Part shown: positions 53,701 to 63,718 of the stretch, piece by piece
How positions within the stretch are numbered: position 1 is the first letter of the stretch
How the letters are laid out: each line of letters starts with the position of its first letter
Assembly (NCBI RefSeq): GCF_008298035.1
Contig: NZ_CP042910.1
Coordinates: forward strand, 6,572,001 to 6,636,000
From: Gimesia maris
Lineage (GTDB): Bacteria; Planctomycetota; Planctomycetia; Planctomycetales; Planctomycetaceae
DNA: 64,000 nucleotides
Direction: 5' to 3'
Position numbers and translations under genes: made by a program
Notes under the pieces: generated by a model
Database searches by the model: none
What the model was told of the DNA's origin: nothing
What the model saw: the letters and a program-made list of their open reading frames with translations, nothing else

Positions 53701-53847
53701 ATGGCAGTCATAACAATACTGCTTAAAGAGAGGCCGAATCTGTTTTTCAAAATTAATATCTACTTTTTTGTCTGCAGCCCATCCGGAATGTACGAGGACC
53801 CAGGTGCTCAAAACAGCGGCTGTCACATATCTTAACAAATTCCGCAT
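50755..53847 (-). CDS. PSCyt1-DUF1549-DUF1553 protein, second copy
   Basis: The 1030-residue protein starts at an ATG at 53847 ([20 protein letters not shown]), which opens a signal peptide. An upstream in-frame ATG at 53898 is rejected because it would bury that signal. CYDCH near residue 46 is the haem motif of the PSCyt1 domain, DUF1549 runs about 130-345 ([20 protein letters not shown], with [14 protein letters not shown]), and DUF1553 about 690-1000 ([33 protein letters not shown]). It is complete here, unlike the copy at the left edge. It probably acts with the DUF1501 protein outside the cytoplasm. Confidence 0.94.
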   Translation of the reverse strand: [1030 protein letters not shown]

Positions 53848-54164
53848 GGAAAAACCCGAAGTATGAAGGTAAACCGCGTTTCTGTGATACTGGATCAAAT
53901 CCGTTCCAAATCAGGAATACGAATCAGGATGCGGGATCGCTGGAGAAGCAGGCAGGTCGTTTATTCACTGAGTCTATTGTAGCGCCTCGCTGCAACATCT
54001 TCATAACAAGCCTGAGATCACTTTGGCCGGAAGATAGATCACAGAGCCGACAACAGCCCTTTATTCAGGGTACCAGCAGAATTGGCAGATTGCAAGTTTT
54101 TGTTGGAGGGACAGCTTTGATTTCACGCGACGAATTTCCTGTTTTCAGCAGGAATCGCTACTGA

Positions 54165-55007
54165 TCACTCACCTTCTATCCGCAGGGATGTCAGTTTGAC
54201 GCGCTCACGATTGGTAAGAAAGCAGAGAAAACATTCTTTTCCCGACTGCAAAGCAGGTTGGGCACAGGTGAGCACCCTGCGCCTGCCAATACTGAGCACA
54301 AAACGGTTCCCGGTTCCTACCAGGCGTACAGGTACCGATTCCGGTTCCGCGCGGGTTAAATCCAGCTCGATCCGTTTCAGTTCCTGGCTGGCATTTTTAG
54401 CTGTTTCCGAAATACTGACAGCATCATTTTGAAAATGGATTACGCTGGAAACGAGAACCTGGTCTGGAAAATCTGGATGCCTCGTCAGTAACTGCAGTTC
54501 AAAGTCAGGAAATTTCTGCTCAACCTGCACACGAAAACTGACGCTGATTTTCTGGTAAGGCCTGTTAAAAGTGGCTACCGAAACCTGATCTGCTGCAGAC
54601 TCCATGCCCTCCTCTGTAAACTGCCAGCCCTGACTTTTCCAGAACAGGTTGTAAAAAGGGTTTTGCCAACTGGTTGATTCCAGTTCACCTTCCTCCACTG
54701 TCTTCAGGTCAGGTAACAAAGGTTTTCGAGTAGTCGTCTGAGTCAGAATTAGATCCGGTGATGAGGCAGACGAAACAGGATCTGGCTGTAAATCTGCCGT
54801 TTCCGAATCAACCGCAGATAGGGATGAGTTCTCATCCATGGCAGGAACTGCATTCATGTGACCAGTTGAATAAACAGACGGCTGCTGCTGATGGCTCTGG
54901 ATCCAGTAAATCAGAAAGGCAGAGACCAGCGTAATACAGACAAACAGCATCACCCCAGACTGGATTCGGATTCGTTTTGATTTTGTTTCTGATTCCTCAG
55001 ACATCAT
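54165..55007 (-). CDS. Single-pass membrane-anchored protein, unknown
   Basis: This 280-residue protein has a short charged N-terminus with one helix (VMLFVCITLVSAFLIYWI), so the rest is probably outside the cytoplasm. Residues 45-110 are Ser/Thr/Asp/Pro-rich. After that comes an ordered beta-rich region (YQKISVSFRVQVEQKFPDFE, VRLVGTGNRFVLSIGRRRVL) that may be a lectin- or LamG-like sandwich. No family is recognised with confidence. Two ATGs, at 55007 and 55004, are both possible starts. It is the last gene of a minus-strand run with a methyltransferase and a prepilin-peptidase homologue, with 5 bases between it and the methyltransferase stop. Confidence 0.75.
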   Translation of the reverse strand: MMSEESETKSKRIRIQSGVMLFVCITLVSAFLIYWIQSHQQQPSVYSTGHMNAVPAMDENSSLSAVDSETADLQPDPVSSASSPDLILTQTTTRKPLLPDLKTVEEGELESTSWQNPFYNLFWKSQGWQFTEEGMESAADQVSVATFNRPYQKISVSFRVQVEQKFPDFELQLLTRHPDFPDQVLVSSVIHFQNDAVSISETAKNASQELKRIELDLTRAEPESVPVRLVGTGNRFVLSIGRRRVLTCAQPALQSGKECFLCFLTNRERVKLTSLRIEGE

Positions 55008-55012
55008 TGAAT

Positions 55013-56269
55013 CTATCCATCAATCCCTGTCATTACATGCCCAGGCATCTGGCTTATTTTTTGAATGTGCTCCCCTAATGCCTGTTCGAGATAAAATGTA
55101 TCAATACCATACTGATCTTTTAACGACTGGAACTGTCGTATTAATTCACGCACTTCCCTCATGGGCAGTCGGGGTTGTCTTTTGACAGCTCGTATCAACA
55201 GGTTTTTGGGGGTATGCTCTGTCTCAATGAATTCGATAACCTGGGTGCGATAACCACAAATTTCCAGCATCAGAGCCCGCAAAGCATCCGTTACCAGGGA
55301 AGCAGTTTTCTCTTTCAGAATTCCATGTTTCAGTAAACCTGACTGGGATAGACTGCTGATCTGCTGAAAAATCTCATGCTGACAACAGGGAACAGCCATG
55401 ATTACATCCGTATCTGCACACACGGCTGCCGCAATCGCAGCATCAGTGGCAGTATCGCAGGCATGTAGTGAAATGGAAAGATCACATTTCCTGGACCCCG
55501 ATTGAAAGCGGGAAATATCTCCCGTTTCGAAATTAAGACCATCGTATTGCAAATCATCAGCAATCTTCTGGCAGTGGGTTACCACAGACTGTTTTAGGTC
55601 GAGCCCAGTGATGTTGACTCGACGCTTCAGGATTTCGGTGAATAAATAATAAGTCGCAAAAGTAAGATAACTCTTGCCGCAACCAAAATCGACGATATTG
55701 AGCTCTCCACTTCCCGACAGTGAGGGCACGATATCATTAATGAATTCCATATACCGGTTGATCTGCCGAAACTTGTGGTATTGCGCTGACTTTACTTTAC
55801 CCGAGTCAGTCATCACACCAATGGCTTCCAGAAAAGCACAGGGGACTCCTTCAGGTATCAGATACTGTTTCTTCCGGTTGTGCGTCTCCGATTCCTTTTC
55901 CAATGCTTTCGTCGGGGCATGTTTCTTCATGGAAATAGTGCCCTGCTTTGTTTTGCGAAAATGATAATCAGCGTGTTGAGTAAAGAGATACCCCTCGCGA
56001 AAATGCGCCGTCCAGAGTTCTATAATTCGTAGAACGCTTTCCTCTCGCAGCAGATTCTCATGGACTTCCTGCCGGCCGCGCAGGAGGGCAAACTGATAGT
56101 GTGGTTTTCCTTTGATAACCAGAGGCCTCACAGTCACTTTTCTAAAAGCGGAAACCTGTTTGTCTATCGGTTTACATAACAGCAGTTGAATACAGTCTCC
56201 GCCTTCAAGCGCTTTCATGATAACATCAGGCAATGCGAGTTCAGAACGAGATGGATCTGGATTCTTCAA
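55013..56269 (-). CDS. SAM-dependent methyltransferase
   Basis: The 418-residue protein has a Rossmann methyltransferase domain at about residues 180-330. [20 protein letters not shown] is the SAM-binding motif [14 protein letters not shown] motif II, and [18 protein letters not shown] the following strand, as in the family PF13679-type methyltransferases. The N-terminal 150 residues hold no known domain. The ATG overlaps the preceding stop by 4 bases. The substrate is unknown. Class members modify RNA or small molecules. Confidence 0.85.
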   Translation of the reverse strand: MKNPDPSRSELALPDVIMKALEGGDCIQLLLCKPIDKQVSAFRKVTVRPLVIKGKPHYQFALLRGRQEVHENLLREESVLRIIELWTAHFREGYLFTQHADYHFRKTKQGTISMKKHAPTKALEKESETHNRKKQYLIPEGVPCAFLEAIGVMTDSGKVKSAQYHKFRQINRYMEFINDIVPSLSGSGELNIVDFGCGKSYLTFATYYLFTEILKRRVNITGLDLKQSVVTHCQKIADDLQYDGLNFETGDISRFQSGSRKCDLSISLHACDTATDAAIAAAVCADTDVIMAVPCCQHEIFQQISSLSQSGLLKHGILKEKTASLVTDALRALMLEICGYRTQVIEFIETEHTPKNLLIRAVKRQPRLPMREVRELIRQFQSLKDQYGIDTFYLEQALGEHIQKISQMPGHVMTGIDG

Positions 56270-57390
56270 TTGAAATCTGGTCCTGTGTTTTTACTTTGAG
56301 ATATGCGTTTAAGATGAATCGACTGTGACACACCAGTCAGTACAGAGATTGCAACGACCTGTATACCTGTTATCAGCAGATAGCTCAGGTAACTCATATG
56401 AAAGGGAAGAACTATCATATATTTACCAAACAACAACAGTGACGTAAGTATAGCTACAATAAAAGCTGATGCCGGTAATCGCAATAGTAAATGTTTATTT
56501 CTCAATGATGACAGCTCAAAGCAGAACAGACTGAAAGCCGCCAGAAAGCCCAGTGTCACGACCTGCTGCCAGCCCAGATAGATACCTGCCAGAACGAACA
56601 GCCACATGGTTCGGGGGGCTAATGGACTGACCGATTCTGGCTTGAATAAGACCGGCCAGCAGAAGAGCACCCCTGTGATGACTCCATATATCAGGCCCCA
56701 GACAAGCGTCTTGAGCGTTTCTACTTCAATCCCGACATGCAGTGTTCCGTAATTGTAAAGTTCATTAAGAAGTGTCTCTGATTTTAATAATTCAGACTGG
56801 GCAGAAATCATTGCCGGAACCGGATGTAATTCGGGAATGACTGCGCCTGCCCCCAGACCAATGACAAAACACCAGATTAACAGTCGGCGGGGGATCACCT
56901 GACCATCATATTGTATGTAGGCAGATGCCAGAAGAACGATAAACAGATAACTGTAATAAACATCCAGGGCAATCAGATCCCAGGTCCGACCTTCCAGGAT
57001 CTGATAGCTGCCCCCAAATTGGTTGGGTGTCCGATAGGGAAGAAACTGTCCTCCGGAATGGACCAGCACTATATATAAGAGGAGAAAGAATAATCCTGTC
57101 AGCGCCTCGACGATCGGATACCGTACCGAAATGGGTGCCTGACAGGTGCGACATTTACCTCTTAACAGAAGCCAGCCCAGAATGGGAAGATTGTCTCGCG
57201 TCTGGATCGGTGTTTCACAGACAGGACAGCGGGATTTGGGTTTTGAAATATTTAACCCCAGCGGCATCCGGTAAATGACTACATTCAGAAAACTGCCGAT
57301 CACAGAACCCATTACGAAACACCAGAGGGCAGTAAACACCTCCAGAACCCACAAGTGCGAACTTGAGGAAATCTCTAACATCAGTTGCAT
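56266..57390 (-). CDS. Prepilin peptidase-like protein lacking the GxGD motif
   Basis: The 374-residue protein has the N-terminal domain of type IV prepilin peptidases, with the zinc-binding cysteines CPVC (55-58) and CRTC (80-83) and the conserved [17 protein letters not shown] segment. About eight further membrane helices follow, consistent with an A24 peptidase. One Asp is present in IQYDGQVIP (162), but the normal GxGDxK is replaced by APRTMW (258-263), just before GIYLGWQ, which does match the usual following segment. A catalytic Asp is therefore missing. It could be inactive or a divergent methylase-only form. A normal copy may exist elsewhere in the genome. Confidence 0.8.
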   Translation of the reverse strand: MQLMLEISSSSHLWVLEVFTALWCFVMGSVIGSFLNVVIYRMPLGLNISKPKSRCPVCETPIQTRDNLPILGWLLLRGKCRTCQAPISVRYPIVEALTGLFFLLLYIVLVHSGGQFLPYRTPNQFGGSYQILEGRTWDLIALDVYYSYLFIVLLASAYIQYDGQVIPRRLLIWCFVIGLGAGAVIPELHPVPAMISAQSELLKSETLLNELYNYGTLHVGIEVETLKTLVWGLIYGVITGVLFCWPVLFKPESVSPLAPRTMWLFVLAGIYLGWQQVVTLGFLAAFSLFCFELSSLRNKHLLLRLPASAFIVAILTSLLLFGKYMIVLPFHMSYLSYLLITGIQVVAISVLTGVSQSIHLKRISQSKNTGPDFN

Positions 57391-58050
57391 GGTTCAGAGT
57401 CTATCTATGGTTCCATTTGGTTCAGGATTAAGATTCGCCGCCAGCTGTACGTATCACACCATCTATTACTTAAAAACTTCCGAGTGCTGTTATCTGCAGA
57501 ATCGGGCGGGTTTGACTTTACTCAAAAAGAATTCAATTCGGAAATTTGCAGAAATCCCTTAGTGCAATACGTGCGAAATTTCCGGAATCGGAGAATAAGT
57601 ATTTCAACTCAAAGCATCATAATTAGAACCGAATCAAAAATACATACACCATTTTACGTAACTGGTACTCGATATTTAACAAAGTGGGAGGAGAATCCGC
57701 TTTCTCTCAAACCCCAGTCAACAGATCGAATTACATCTACCGATAATTCATGTATCTCCAGATATCAATATAAACGAACGCTGACTCCTTCGGATATGAA
57801 TTAACTCTCTCAATTAATATCTATTGTCCAAAATCCGATTGAGCTCACTGATAACAATTTCATAGTCATTTACCGACCTCAGACTTAAAACAGCTAACGA
57901 AAGTTCATTTTTCAGCACCGCTGTTAAGCGAAATTGTTCCCTGACATCAAACCGAGATTTCACCCTGAAGTATTCATGGAATTTCCCAGCCTCACGGATA
58001 TTTCCTGACTTGTTTAGAATACAAACAGTAGATTTGGAAAGCACACAGCA
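57391..58050. other. Intergenic region between divergent genes, 660 bases
   Basis: The stretch separates the peptidase-like gene from the secreted protein gene at 58051. Two frames, a 139-codon one at 57385-57804 and a 76-codon one at 57814-58044 (minus, GTG), are open. The second has a more natural composition but no ribosome-binding site I trust. I list neither as a gene. The region likely holds both promoters, which I could not identify. Confidence 0.45.
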
Positions 58051-59565
58051 ATGAATTCAAGGATGCAAACTCACCTTTGGATTAAATGTTCGACTTTAAT
58101 TGTATTCACGACAATTACGCAGATAGCCTGTGATCTTCAGGGGGCCTCTGGACCTCAGTTGCTGGTTCCTGATCTAAAAGAGCCTTCAAATGGAATCAGA
58201 CAGGTTACATCGACTCCGGAAGACATGCATGTCCCGCTGGTCGCCCGCAAACCGGAATTCAGTGTCGAAGCCCAGAAACCGGAACTTCTGGCTGATGATG
58301 CTTCAGGAAAAAAAGCTGGCTCCGTGCCGGAACCTAAACCATTTCCGGGTATCGCCAGCAAGGCTTCACCTCAAATGAAAAAACCAGAGGGACCGAAAGC
58401 CCCTCCGGTTCCAGAAATTATAGACCCACTGGATAAGCTGGTAGATGAAGCAATTGAAGTCTCTCACCGCAGAATGCTTTCCACCAATGTCCACACCCCC
58501 TGGCAGATTGCACATGGGATTCTCGCGCTTCGCTGGGAATACTCGCTTTACCAGAATAACAAACGCATTCGCGCCATTGACTGGGTTTCAACCGGCCCCA
58601 GTTTCCGTGGACGCCCGTGGTTCATTACCACTCCCCATGGCGGTAAGGGACATCCTTTTACTGAGCCCTATGCGTTTGAAGGACACCCGAATCAGTTTCT
58701 CGCCTTTTACGCCATGGCTGGAATCCCCACCGATCACGAATTTAAAACTGGCGATAAAACGATCACAATCGCTGATATGATCAGCAATGCCAAGGCGGAA
58801 GTAAATACTAACGAAGAGATCACCTGGACCCTATGGGCATTTTCCCGCTATCTCCCCTGGGATACAGAATGGATGAGCGATCGGCAGGAAGAGTGGAGTA
58901 TGGAGAAACTGGTACGGGTACAAATGCAGTCTGAACCGACCAAATCGGCTTGCGGTGGAACCCACGGTTTGTTTGCGACGGCCAGTGCTGTCAACTGCTA
59001 CCTCAAAGACCAGAAACAACTGCGGGGAACCTGGCTGGAGGCCAGCATGCGGGTTCGTCAGTATGTAGAATACGCCCGCTCAATGCAGAACCGGGATGGC
59101 TCATTTTCTTCAAAATATTTTGAAGGCCCGGAATACGCCAGTGACGTCAATAAACGCGTTTCAACAACCGGACACACACTGGAGTTCATCATGGAAGCAT
59201 TGCCTCAGGATCGCCTGGATGAGCAGTGGGTTCGCAGTGCTGTTTACCGCATCGCGACCGATCTGATTGAATATAAAAGTCAGCCATTGGAACCGGGTGG
59301 CATGTATCACGCGATTGACTCACTGGTCATTTACCGTGAACGCACTCGACCTGAGTATGCAAAATACCTGGAAGAGCTGGCTAAGTACAAAGACTTTGAG
59401 AAACCAGAACCCTCGGATCAGATCATCGGTTACTCCAAGCAGTTTCTGCAGCAGCAAAAATCTGCCCAGTACAATCAACAGCCACAGTACAGGCAGAGCA
59501 ATACTCCCGACAATGATCCCTCACGTCAGGCACGTCGCCGTGGTCTGTTCTCCCGATACCGATAA
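58051..59565 (+). CDS. Secreted alpha/alpha-toroid-like protein, unknown
   Basis: The 504-residue protein starts with ATG at 58051, with GGAAAG about ten bases upstream. It has a signal peptide (STLIVFTTITQIACDLQ) and a Pro/Lys-rich region to about residue 125. The middle (about residues 130-430) consists of repeated helices with TPWQIAHGILALRWEY, TKSACGGTHGLFATASAVNC, RSMQNRDGSFSSKYF and STTGHTLEFIMEALP. Such QxxDGSF and GG-H patterns are typical of alpha/alpha-toroid proteins like terpene-cyclase/prenyltransferase-fold domains. No catalytic set is recognised. The C-terminus is Gln/Arg-rich. The function is unknown. Confidence 0.8.
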   Translation: MNSRMQTHLWIKCSTLIVFTTITQIACDLQGASGPQLLVPDLKEPSNGIRQVTSTPEDMHVPLVARKPEFSVEAQKPELLADDASGKKAGSVPEPKPFPGIASKASPQMKKPEGPKAPPVPEIIDPLDKLVDEAIEVSHRRMLSTNVHTPWQIAHGILALRWEYSLYQNNKRIRAIDWVSTGPSFRGRPWFITTPHGGKGHPFTEPYAFEGHPNQFLAFYAMAGIPTDHEFKTGDKTITIADMISNAKAEVNTNEEITWTLWAFSRYLPWDTEWMSDRQEEWSMEKLVRVQMQSEPTKSACGGTHGLFATASAVNCYLKDQKQLRGTWLEASMRVRQYVEYARSMQNRDGSFSSKYFEGPEYASDVNKRVSTTGHTLEFIMEALPQDRLDEQWVRSAVYRIATDLIEYKSQPLEPGGMYHAIDSLVIYRERTRPEYAKYLEELAKYKDFEKPEPSDQIIGYSKQFLQQQKSAQYNQQPQYRQSNTPDNDPSRQARRRGLFSRYR

Positions 59566-59585
59566 ACTCTGCTTACTCGCTGAGT

Positions 59586-60023
59586 TTATTCAGCACGATC
59601 AGACTGAGAACCCTCCGAAGTTTCTTGAATATTCCGAATTGAGGGAACCCAGGTCCGTTGCTCATCAGTCGCCTCCCGGATCGATTCCAGAGTCGGTGGC
59701 TGATTCGTACCATAATCGGTATGGTACCTCTTTTTTCGGGGACGGGGCTTATATTCGTAAGGATCTGCTTCCTGCTTCTTCCAGAAGTGCCACAGCTTGA
59801 GCTTTTCCTGCTGGGATTCCGGGGGTTTGTCGCGCAGCAGCCAGAGTGTTAACAACAATACGGTAATGACGCCAATAGAGACCATCATGGGTCTGCCTGG
59901 CGGTTCACCACTGGTAACAACCACGAAAATACAGGCGAATAATCCGCCGGTGAGTGTGAATACTGTAGCCAGCCAGGCTGCTGCCTGATCTCCCGAACCA
60001 TGAGGGGATTGACCTGCAGTCAT
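59586..60023 (-). CDS. Small two-helix membrane protein, unknown
   Basis: The 145-residue protein starts at the ATG at 60023, with GGAG nine bases upstream. The in-frame extension to 60089 is less likely. Two hydrophobic helices (AAAWLATVFTLTGGLFACIF, MVSIGVITVLLLTLWLL) are followed by a basic linker (KPRPRKKRYH) and an acidic, polar tail. No domain is recognised. It sits between the toroid-like gene (convergent, 20 bases between stops) and rseP. Confidence 0.75.
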   Translation of the reverse strand: MTAGQSPHGSGDQAAAWLATVFTLTGGLFACIFVVVTSGEPPGRPMMVSIGVITVLLLTLWLLRDKPPESQQEKLKLWHFWKKQEADPYEYKPRPRKKRYHTDYGTNQPPTLESIREATDEQRTWVPSIRNIQETSEGSQSDRAE

Positions 60024-60162
60024 AATTTGGTTCTCCGATGTGCTCCCAAAATGCGACAGGACCTTCAGCTCCTGACGTCTCGTACACATCAGGAGCAGTT
60101 TTCAGTTTACCAGATCCCCAGTACGATCCCAATCATTTTTTAAAGCCACCCTGGAAATGATA

Positions 60163-62184
60163 TTAAGATAATGCCCGCAGGAAAATATCCAGATACAGCA
60201 CAAAGATCATAAGTCCCAGCACAAAGATCATCCCGACATAGGTGGCAGCCGTAAGGACTTTTTCATTGGGGCGTTTGCGGGTGATGCCTTCCCAGCAGAG
60301 GAATACCATGTGGCCCCCATCCAGAACGGGAATCGGCAGGAAGTTCAAAACAGCCAGGTTCACACTCAGAAAACCCAGAAACAGCAGCAGTTGTGCATAG
60401 CCATCATGGGCCACTTCATAAGCGACTTTGGCAATCGTCACTGGTCCACTTAATTCCATCGGGGAGACACGACCGGTAATCAGACTTCTCAAAGTCAGAT
60501 AGATGTCCTTGGCGGAATTGGTTGTGTACTGCACTCCCATTCCCAGCGCCTGCCCCATACTTTCAGCCTGCTGAATTTCACGCAGTGACTGCAAGCGGAT
60601 GCCCCGAACAGGCAACGACCATTGTTCATCAGGTTCCTGTTTTGGATTGACCCACGGATTGATTTTTTTCTCGACGATCTTACCATCCTGACTGAATGTA
60701 AGTTCGACAGGCCAACCGGGACGGACCTGCATCTCCCAGAATGCATTCGCCCAGTTCTTGTTTTTATCATCAAATTCGTACGTAACTTCCGGGATCGGAG
60801 CCCAGTCGGCTGCGGTCTCATTTTCCGGATAAAGAATTTTGATCTTCTTAATCAAAGCGTTCGGTTTAATCCCTGCTTTCGCAGCCGGACTTTCTTCTTC
60901 TACTTTAAGTACCGTAGGAATCAGGTGAAAGGCGATTCCCAGTGACCCCACTGCCAGTGGAGTATTGGAAAAAACAGGATGTTCCAGCCAGGCGGGATTA
61001 TCGAGAGGAACGACATTCAGATTGACCTCTGTCGGCTGTGCACCATCCTGCTTGCGATTAACCACAATCGGAATGGTTTCGCCCGCACGACCCGAGAAAT
61101 AATTGGGGAGTCGCAGAGGATTCAATGCCTTGCCCACATCCTGACCATCGATATGTGTAATCTTATCGCCGACTTTCAATCCTGCTCGATCGGCAGGAGA
61201 CCCTTTCTGAATCGATTCGATCGGGCCAATCTCCATCCACAGTCCCAGGGTTCGAAACGGATTGTTCTTCACCTCAATCTCGACAACCTCTGTATCGGGT
61301 GTTCCTTCACGAACGACGCCTGTCTTTAAAGTCTCGCTGCTTTTTGCTGCGTAGGTCCGCTGTAGTTGTGCGTAATTTTCTATCTTTTGCCCATCGATGG
61401 TTTTGATCGTATCGCCTGGTAAAAAGCGAGGCTCTGCACTGGCGGCAGCAGTCCCTTTACTGGTGATCCGCTCATTGGGATCCTGGTAAACGGGAATCTG
61501 CAGACTCTGCGCCGGCAGCAGTCCAATTTGCGGCCGGGTACCTGTCTGATCCGGCGTCACTTTGACCTCAAATTTTTCGCCGTTCAGATGGGTCCCTTCC
61601 ATCATGATATCCCCATCACTGAAGGCAGAGCTGCGAATAATATCCATAAAGGACGTCGTCTCGTTACCATTGATTTTGTGAATCACATCGCCCGGTTGAA
61701 TGCCAGACTCCCACGCAGGCATTCCTGGCACTGCAGTCCCCACAATACATGGCGTCGATGCAACACCCAGTCGAAATGCAAATGCGAAAAACAGCATGCC
61801 GGTAATGATATTCATGATCACACCCGCAGAGATAATTCCCATTCTCTGATAAACGGGTTTGGCTGAATAAGAGCGGGGATCGAGAGCAATTTCTTCGCTG
61901 CTTAACTGGCTCGGATCAACATCGTCCTGCCCCAGCATCTTTACGTAACCACCAAAAGGAATAATCGACAGCGCATACTCCGTTTCACCGTATTTGAAAC
62001 TGTAGATGATCGGACCGAAGCCGATACTGAAACGCTCGACTTTGACATTACACCACTTAGCGACAGCGAAGTGCCCCAATTCGTGGAAAAAAATCACCAG
62101 CCCCAGCCCGAGAGCGACCATGGCAATGTTGGCAATTTTTCCTGTAAGTGTTCCTAACAATAAACTGGTCAGCACTACTTCCAC
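60163..62184 (-). CDS. rseP: RseP-type site-2 protease with extended PDZ region
   Basis: The 673-residue protein starts with GTG at 62184, with AAGGAGAT before it. HELGH at residues 34-38 is the zinc motif, and LDGG in the last hundred residues ([15 protein letters not shown]) provides the third ligand. Between them are at least three PDZ-like segments: [40 protein letters not shown], and [18 protein letters not shown], with a fourth weaker one near residue 250. Usual RseP has about 450 residues and two PDZ domains, so this form is long. It cuts membrane-bound anti-sigma or signal proteins. It overlaps the dxr stop by 10 bases, so it is translated after dxr. Confidence 0.95.
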   Translation of the reverse strand: MEVVLTSLLLGTLTGKIANIAMVALGLGLVIFFHELGHFAVAKWCNVKVERFSIGFGPIIYSFKYGETEYALSIIPFGGYVKMLGQDDVDPSQLSSEEIALDPRSYSAKPVYQRMGIISAGVIMNIITGMLFFAFAFRLGVASTPCIVGTAVPGMPAWESGIQPGDVIHKINGNETTSFMDIIRSSAFSDGDIMMEGTHLNGEKFEVKVTPDQTGTRPQIGLLPAQSLQIPVYQDPNERITSKGTAAASAEPRFLPGDTIKTIDGQKIENYAQLQRTYAAKSSETLKTGVVREGTPDTEVVEIEVKNNPFRTLGLWMEIGPIESIQKGSPADRAGLKVGDKITHIDGQDVGKALNPLRLPNYFSGRAGETIPIVVNRKQDGAQPTEVNLNVVPLDNPAWLEHPVFSNTPLAVGSLGIAFHLIPTVLKVEEESPAAKAGIKPNALIKKIKILYPENETAADWAPIPEVTYEFDDKNKNWANAFWEMQVRPGWPVELTFSQDGKIVEKKINPWVNPKQEPDEQWSLPVRGIRLQSLREIQQAESMGQALGMGVQYTTNSAKDIYLTLRSLITGRVSPMELSGPVTIAKVAYEVAHDGYAQLLLFLGFLSVNLAVLNFLPIPVLDGGHMVFLCWEGITRKRPNEKVLTAATYVGMIFVLGLMIFVLYLDIFLRALS

Positions 62185-63320
62185 TGTTTTATCTCCTTGC
62201 GAGCCCAGTCATCCAGTAGAAACAGTTCTTCCAGACTTGGATTGGGATCGAATTGATGTGATTCTAATATTTGTTGACAGGAAGTCGCGATATCGCAGAA
62301 ACGCAATTCACCTGACAAAAATCGTTCTACAGCAGCTTCATTAGCTGCGTTTAATACCGCACCGCACGTCCCCCCCTGCTCTGCGACTTCGTATCCAAGA
62401 CGCAACGCGGGGAACGCTTCCAGGTCAGGTGGTTCGAAGGTTAGCTCAAATGACCGGCTCCAGTCCATCGGAGTATTCAGACCTGCTTTTCTATCAGGAT
62501 ACGTAAGTGCGTACTGAATGGGAAGCCTCATATCGGGTGGGGAGAGCTGGGCGATGACCGAACCGTCCACAAATTCTACCATGGAATGCACAATGGACTG
62601 GGGATGAACGACGACAGAAATCTGGTCGGAAGTCAGGTTGAATAACCATTTTGCTTCGATAATCTCTAAAGCCTTATTCATCATCGTGGCTGAATCGATC
62701 GTGATTTTAGGCCCCATCTCCCAGGTAGGGTGCGCCAACGCTTTTTCAGGAGTCACATCTTTCAGTTCAGCCGGGCTGAAACCTCGAAAAGGTCCACCGC
62801 TGGCTGTCAGAATCACTTGCTTGACATCCCGCGGACTACCCGCCTGCAACGCCTGGAAAATTGCATTATGTTCACTGTCAACGGGAAGCAGTGTCGCCTG
62901 ACTTCGTGCTGCCAGATCCATAATTAGTGGCCCGGCAACAACTAAAGTCTCTTTATTGGCGATTCCGACTGTTTTTCCGGCTTCAACCGCCGCCCAGGCC
63001 CCTTTCAGGCCGGCTGCTCCTACAATTCCGCAGATGACGACATCCACGTCTGCGGAGGAAGCCACCCGTTCTATCTGATCATCTCCAAATAAGACTTCTG
63101 TCCCGGCAGCAAAATCACTCTTCGATACAGACGATGCCTGTTCGGCGTTGCTCAAAACAGCCCAGCGAGGAAGAAACTGCTGTGACTGCTCAGCCAGTTG
63201 CTTCCAGCTGTTATGTGCGGTAATCGCAGTCAATTCCATTTCCTGTGGATGGGCGGCGATTACATCGAGAGTACTGGTACCAATCGAACCCGTAGACCCG
63301 AGAACGGCTATTCGCTTCAT
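62175..63320 (-). CDS. dxr: 1-deoxy-D-xylulose 5-phosphate reductoisomerase
   Basis: This 381-residue enzyme makes MEP from DXP in the non-mevalonate isoprenoid pathway. [20 protein letters not shown] is the NADPH-binding segment, and [29 protein letters not shown] and TASGGPFRG hold the substrate and metal ligands. [20 protein letters not shown] is the conserved mobile-loop region. I use the ATG at 63320. One at 63338 (MKKQGRMKR) is also possible, and longer in-frame starts up to 63467 are rejected. The next gene, rseP, overlaps it, in the common dxr-rseP neighbourhood. Confidence 0.95.
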   Translation of the reverse strand: MKRIAVLGSTGSIGTSTLDVIAAHPQEMELTAITAHNSWKQLAEQSQQFLPRWAVLSNAEQASSVSKSDFAAGTEVLFGDDQIERVASSADVDVVICGIVGAAGLKGAWAAVEAGKTVGIANKETLVVAGPLIMDLAARSQATLLPVDSEHNAIFQALQAGSPRDVKQVILTASGGPFRGFSPAELKDVTPEKALAHPTWEMGPKITIDSATMMNKALEIIEAKWLFNLTSDQISVVVHPQSIVHSMVEFVDGSVIAQLSPPDMRLPIQYALTYPDRKAGLNTPMDWSRSFELTFEPPDLEAFPALRLGYEVAEQGGTCGAVLNAANEAAVERFLSGELRFCDIATSCQQILESHQFDPNPSLEELFLLDDWARKEIKQWK

Positions 63321-63542
63321 TCGACCCTGTTTTTTCATCCTCAGTCGGTATAATTGACTGTTGTGTTGTTTCTTGAGGAGAGCGGAAAAAAGACATTCCC
63401 TGGTACTGTTTTTTTGTCCTAACCACCAACGAATCCGCATTTTAGGCGTAATAATTAAACATGGCAAGGGGCATTCACTCCGTAAAAGAACCTTTTCAAC
63501 GGCGTTTCAAGGAAGATCCCGCAATTCTCCGAAAACGTTTGA

Positions 63543-63571
63543 TTGACCCCTCTGCTGAAACGACATACATT
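63543..63571 (+). promoter_or_regulatory. Promoter-like boxes upstream of ftsH
   Basis: TTGACC at 63543-63548, a 17-base spacer, then TACATT at 63566-63571. The -35 box matches five of six bases and the -10 box four of six. The 63321-63718 gap between divergent dxr and ftsH holds no believable gene, so the promoters of both probably lie here. Confidence 0.4.
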
Positions 63572-63718
63572 ACCTTAAAGATAAGATGCATTCTGTGTTA
63601 AGATCCCTTCTTCCCTGAAACGATCTCTCACCGAGGGCTTAACCAACTGACCTTATGTTCCGTGCGGTTCAAAGACCAGAATTCAGCAATACGCACGCCA
63701 TTGAAAAGATAAATCTCC

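Noticed and set aside
57385-57804. 139-codon + strand frame in the gap upstream of 58051
   Set aside because: It starts inside the 5' end of the peptidase-like gene, has no ribosome-binding site and a residue composition unlike a protein (many isolated Arg, Ser, Ile, few ordered segments).
57814-58044. 76-codon minus-strand frame before the secreted protein gene
   Set aside because: The composition is fairly natural, but it starts with GTG without a convincing ribosome-binding site and matches no family I know. It is left as a possible small gene only.
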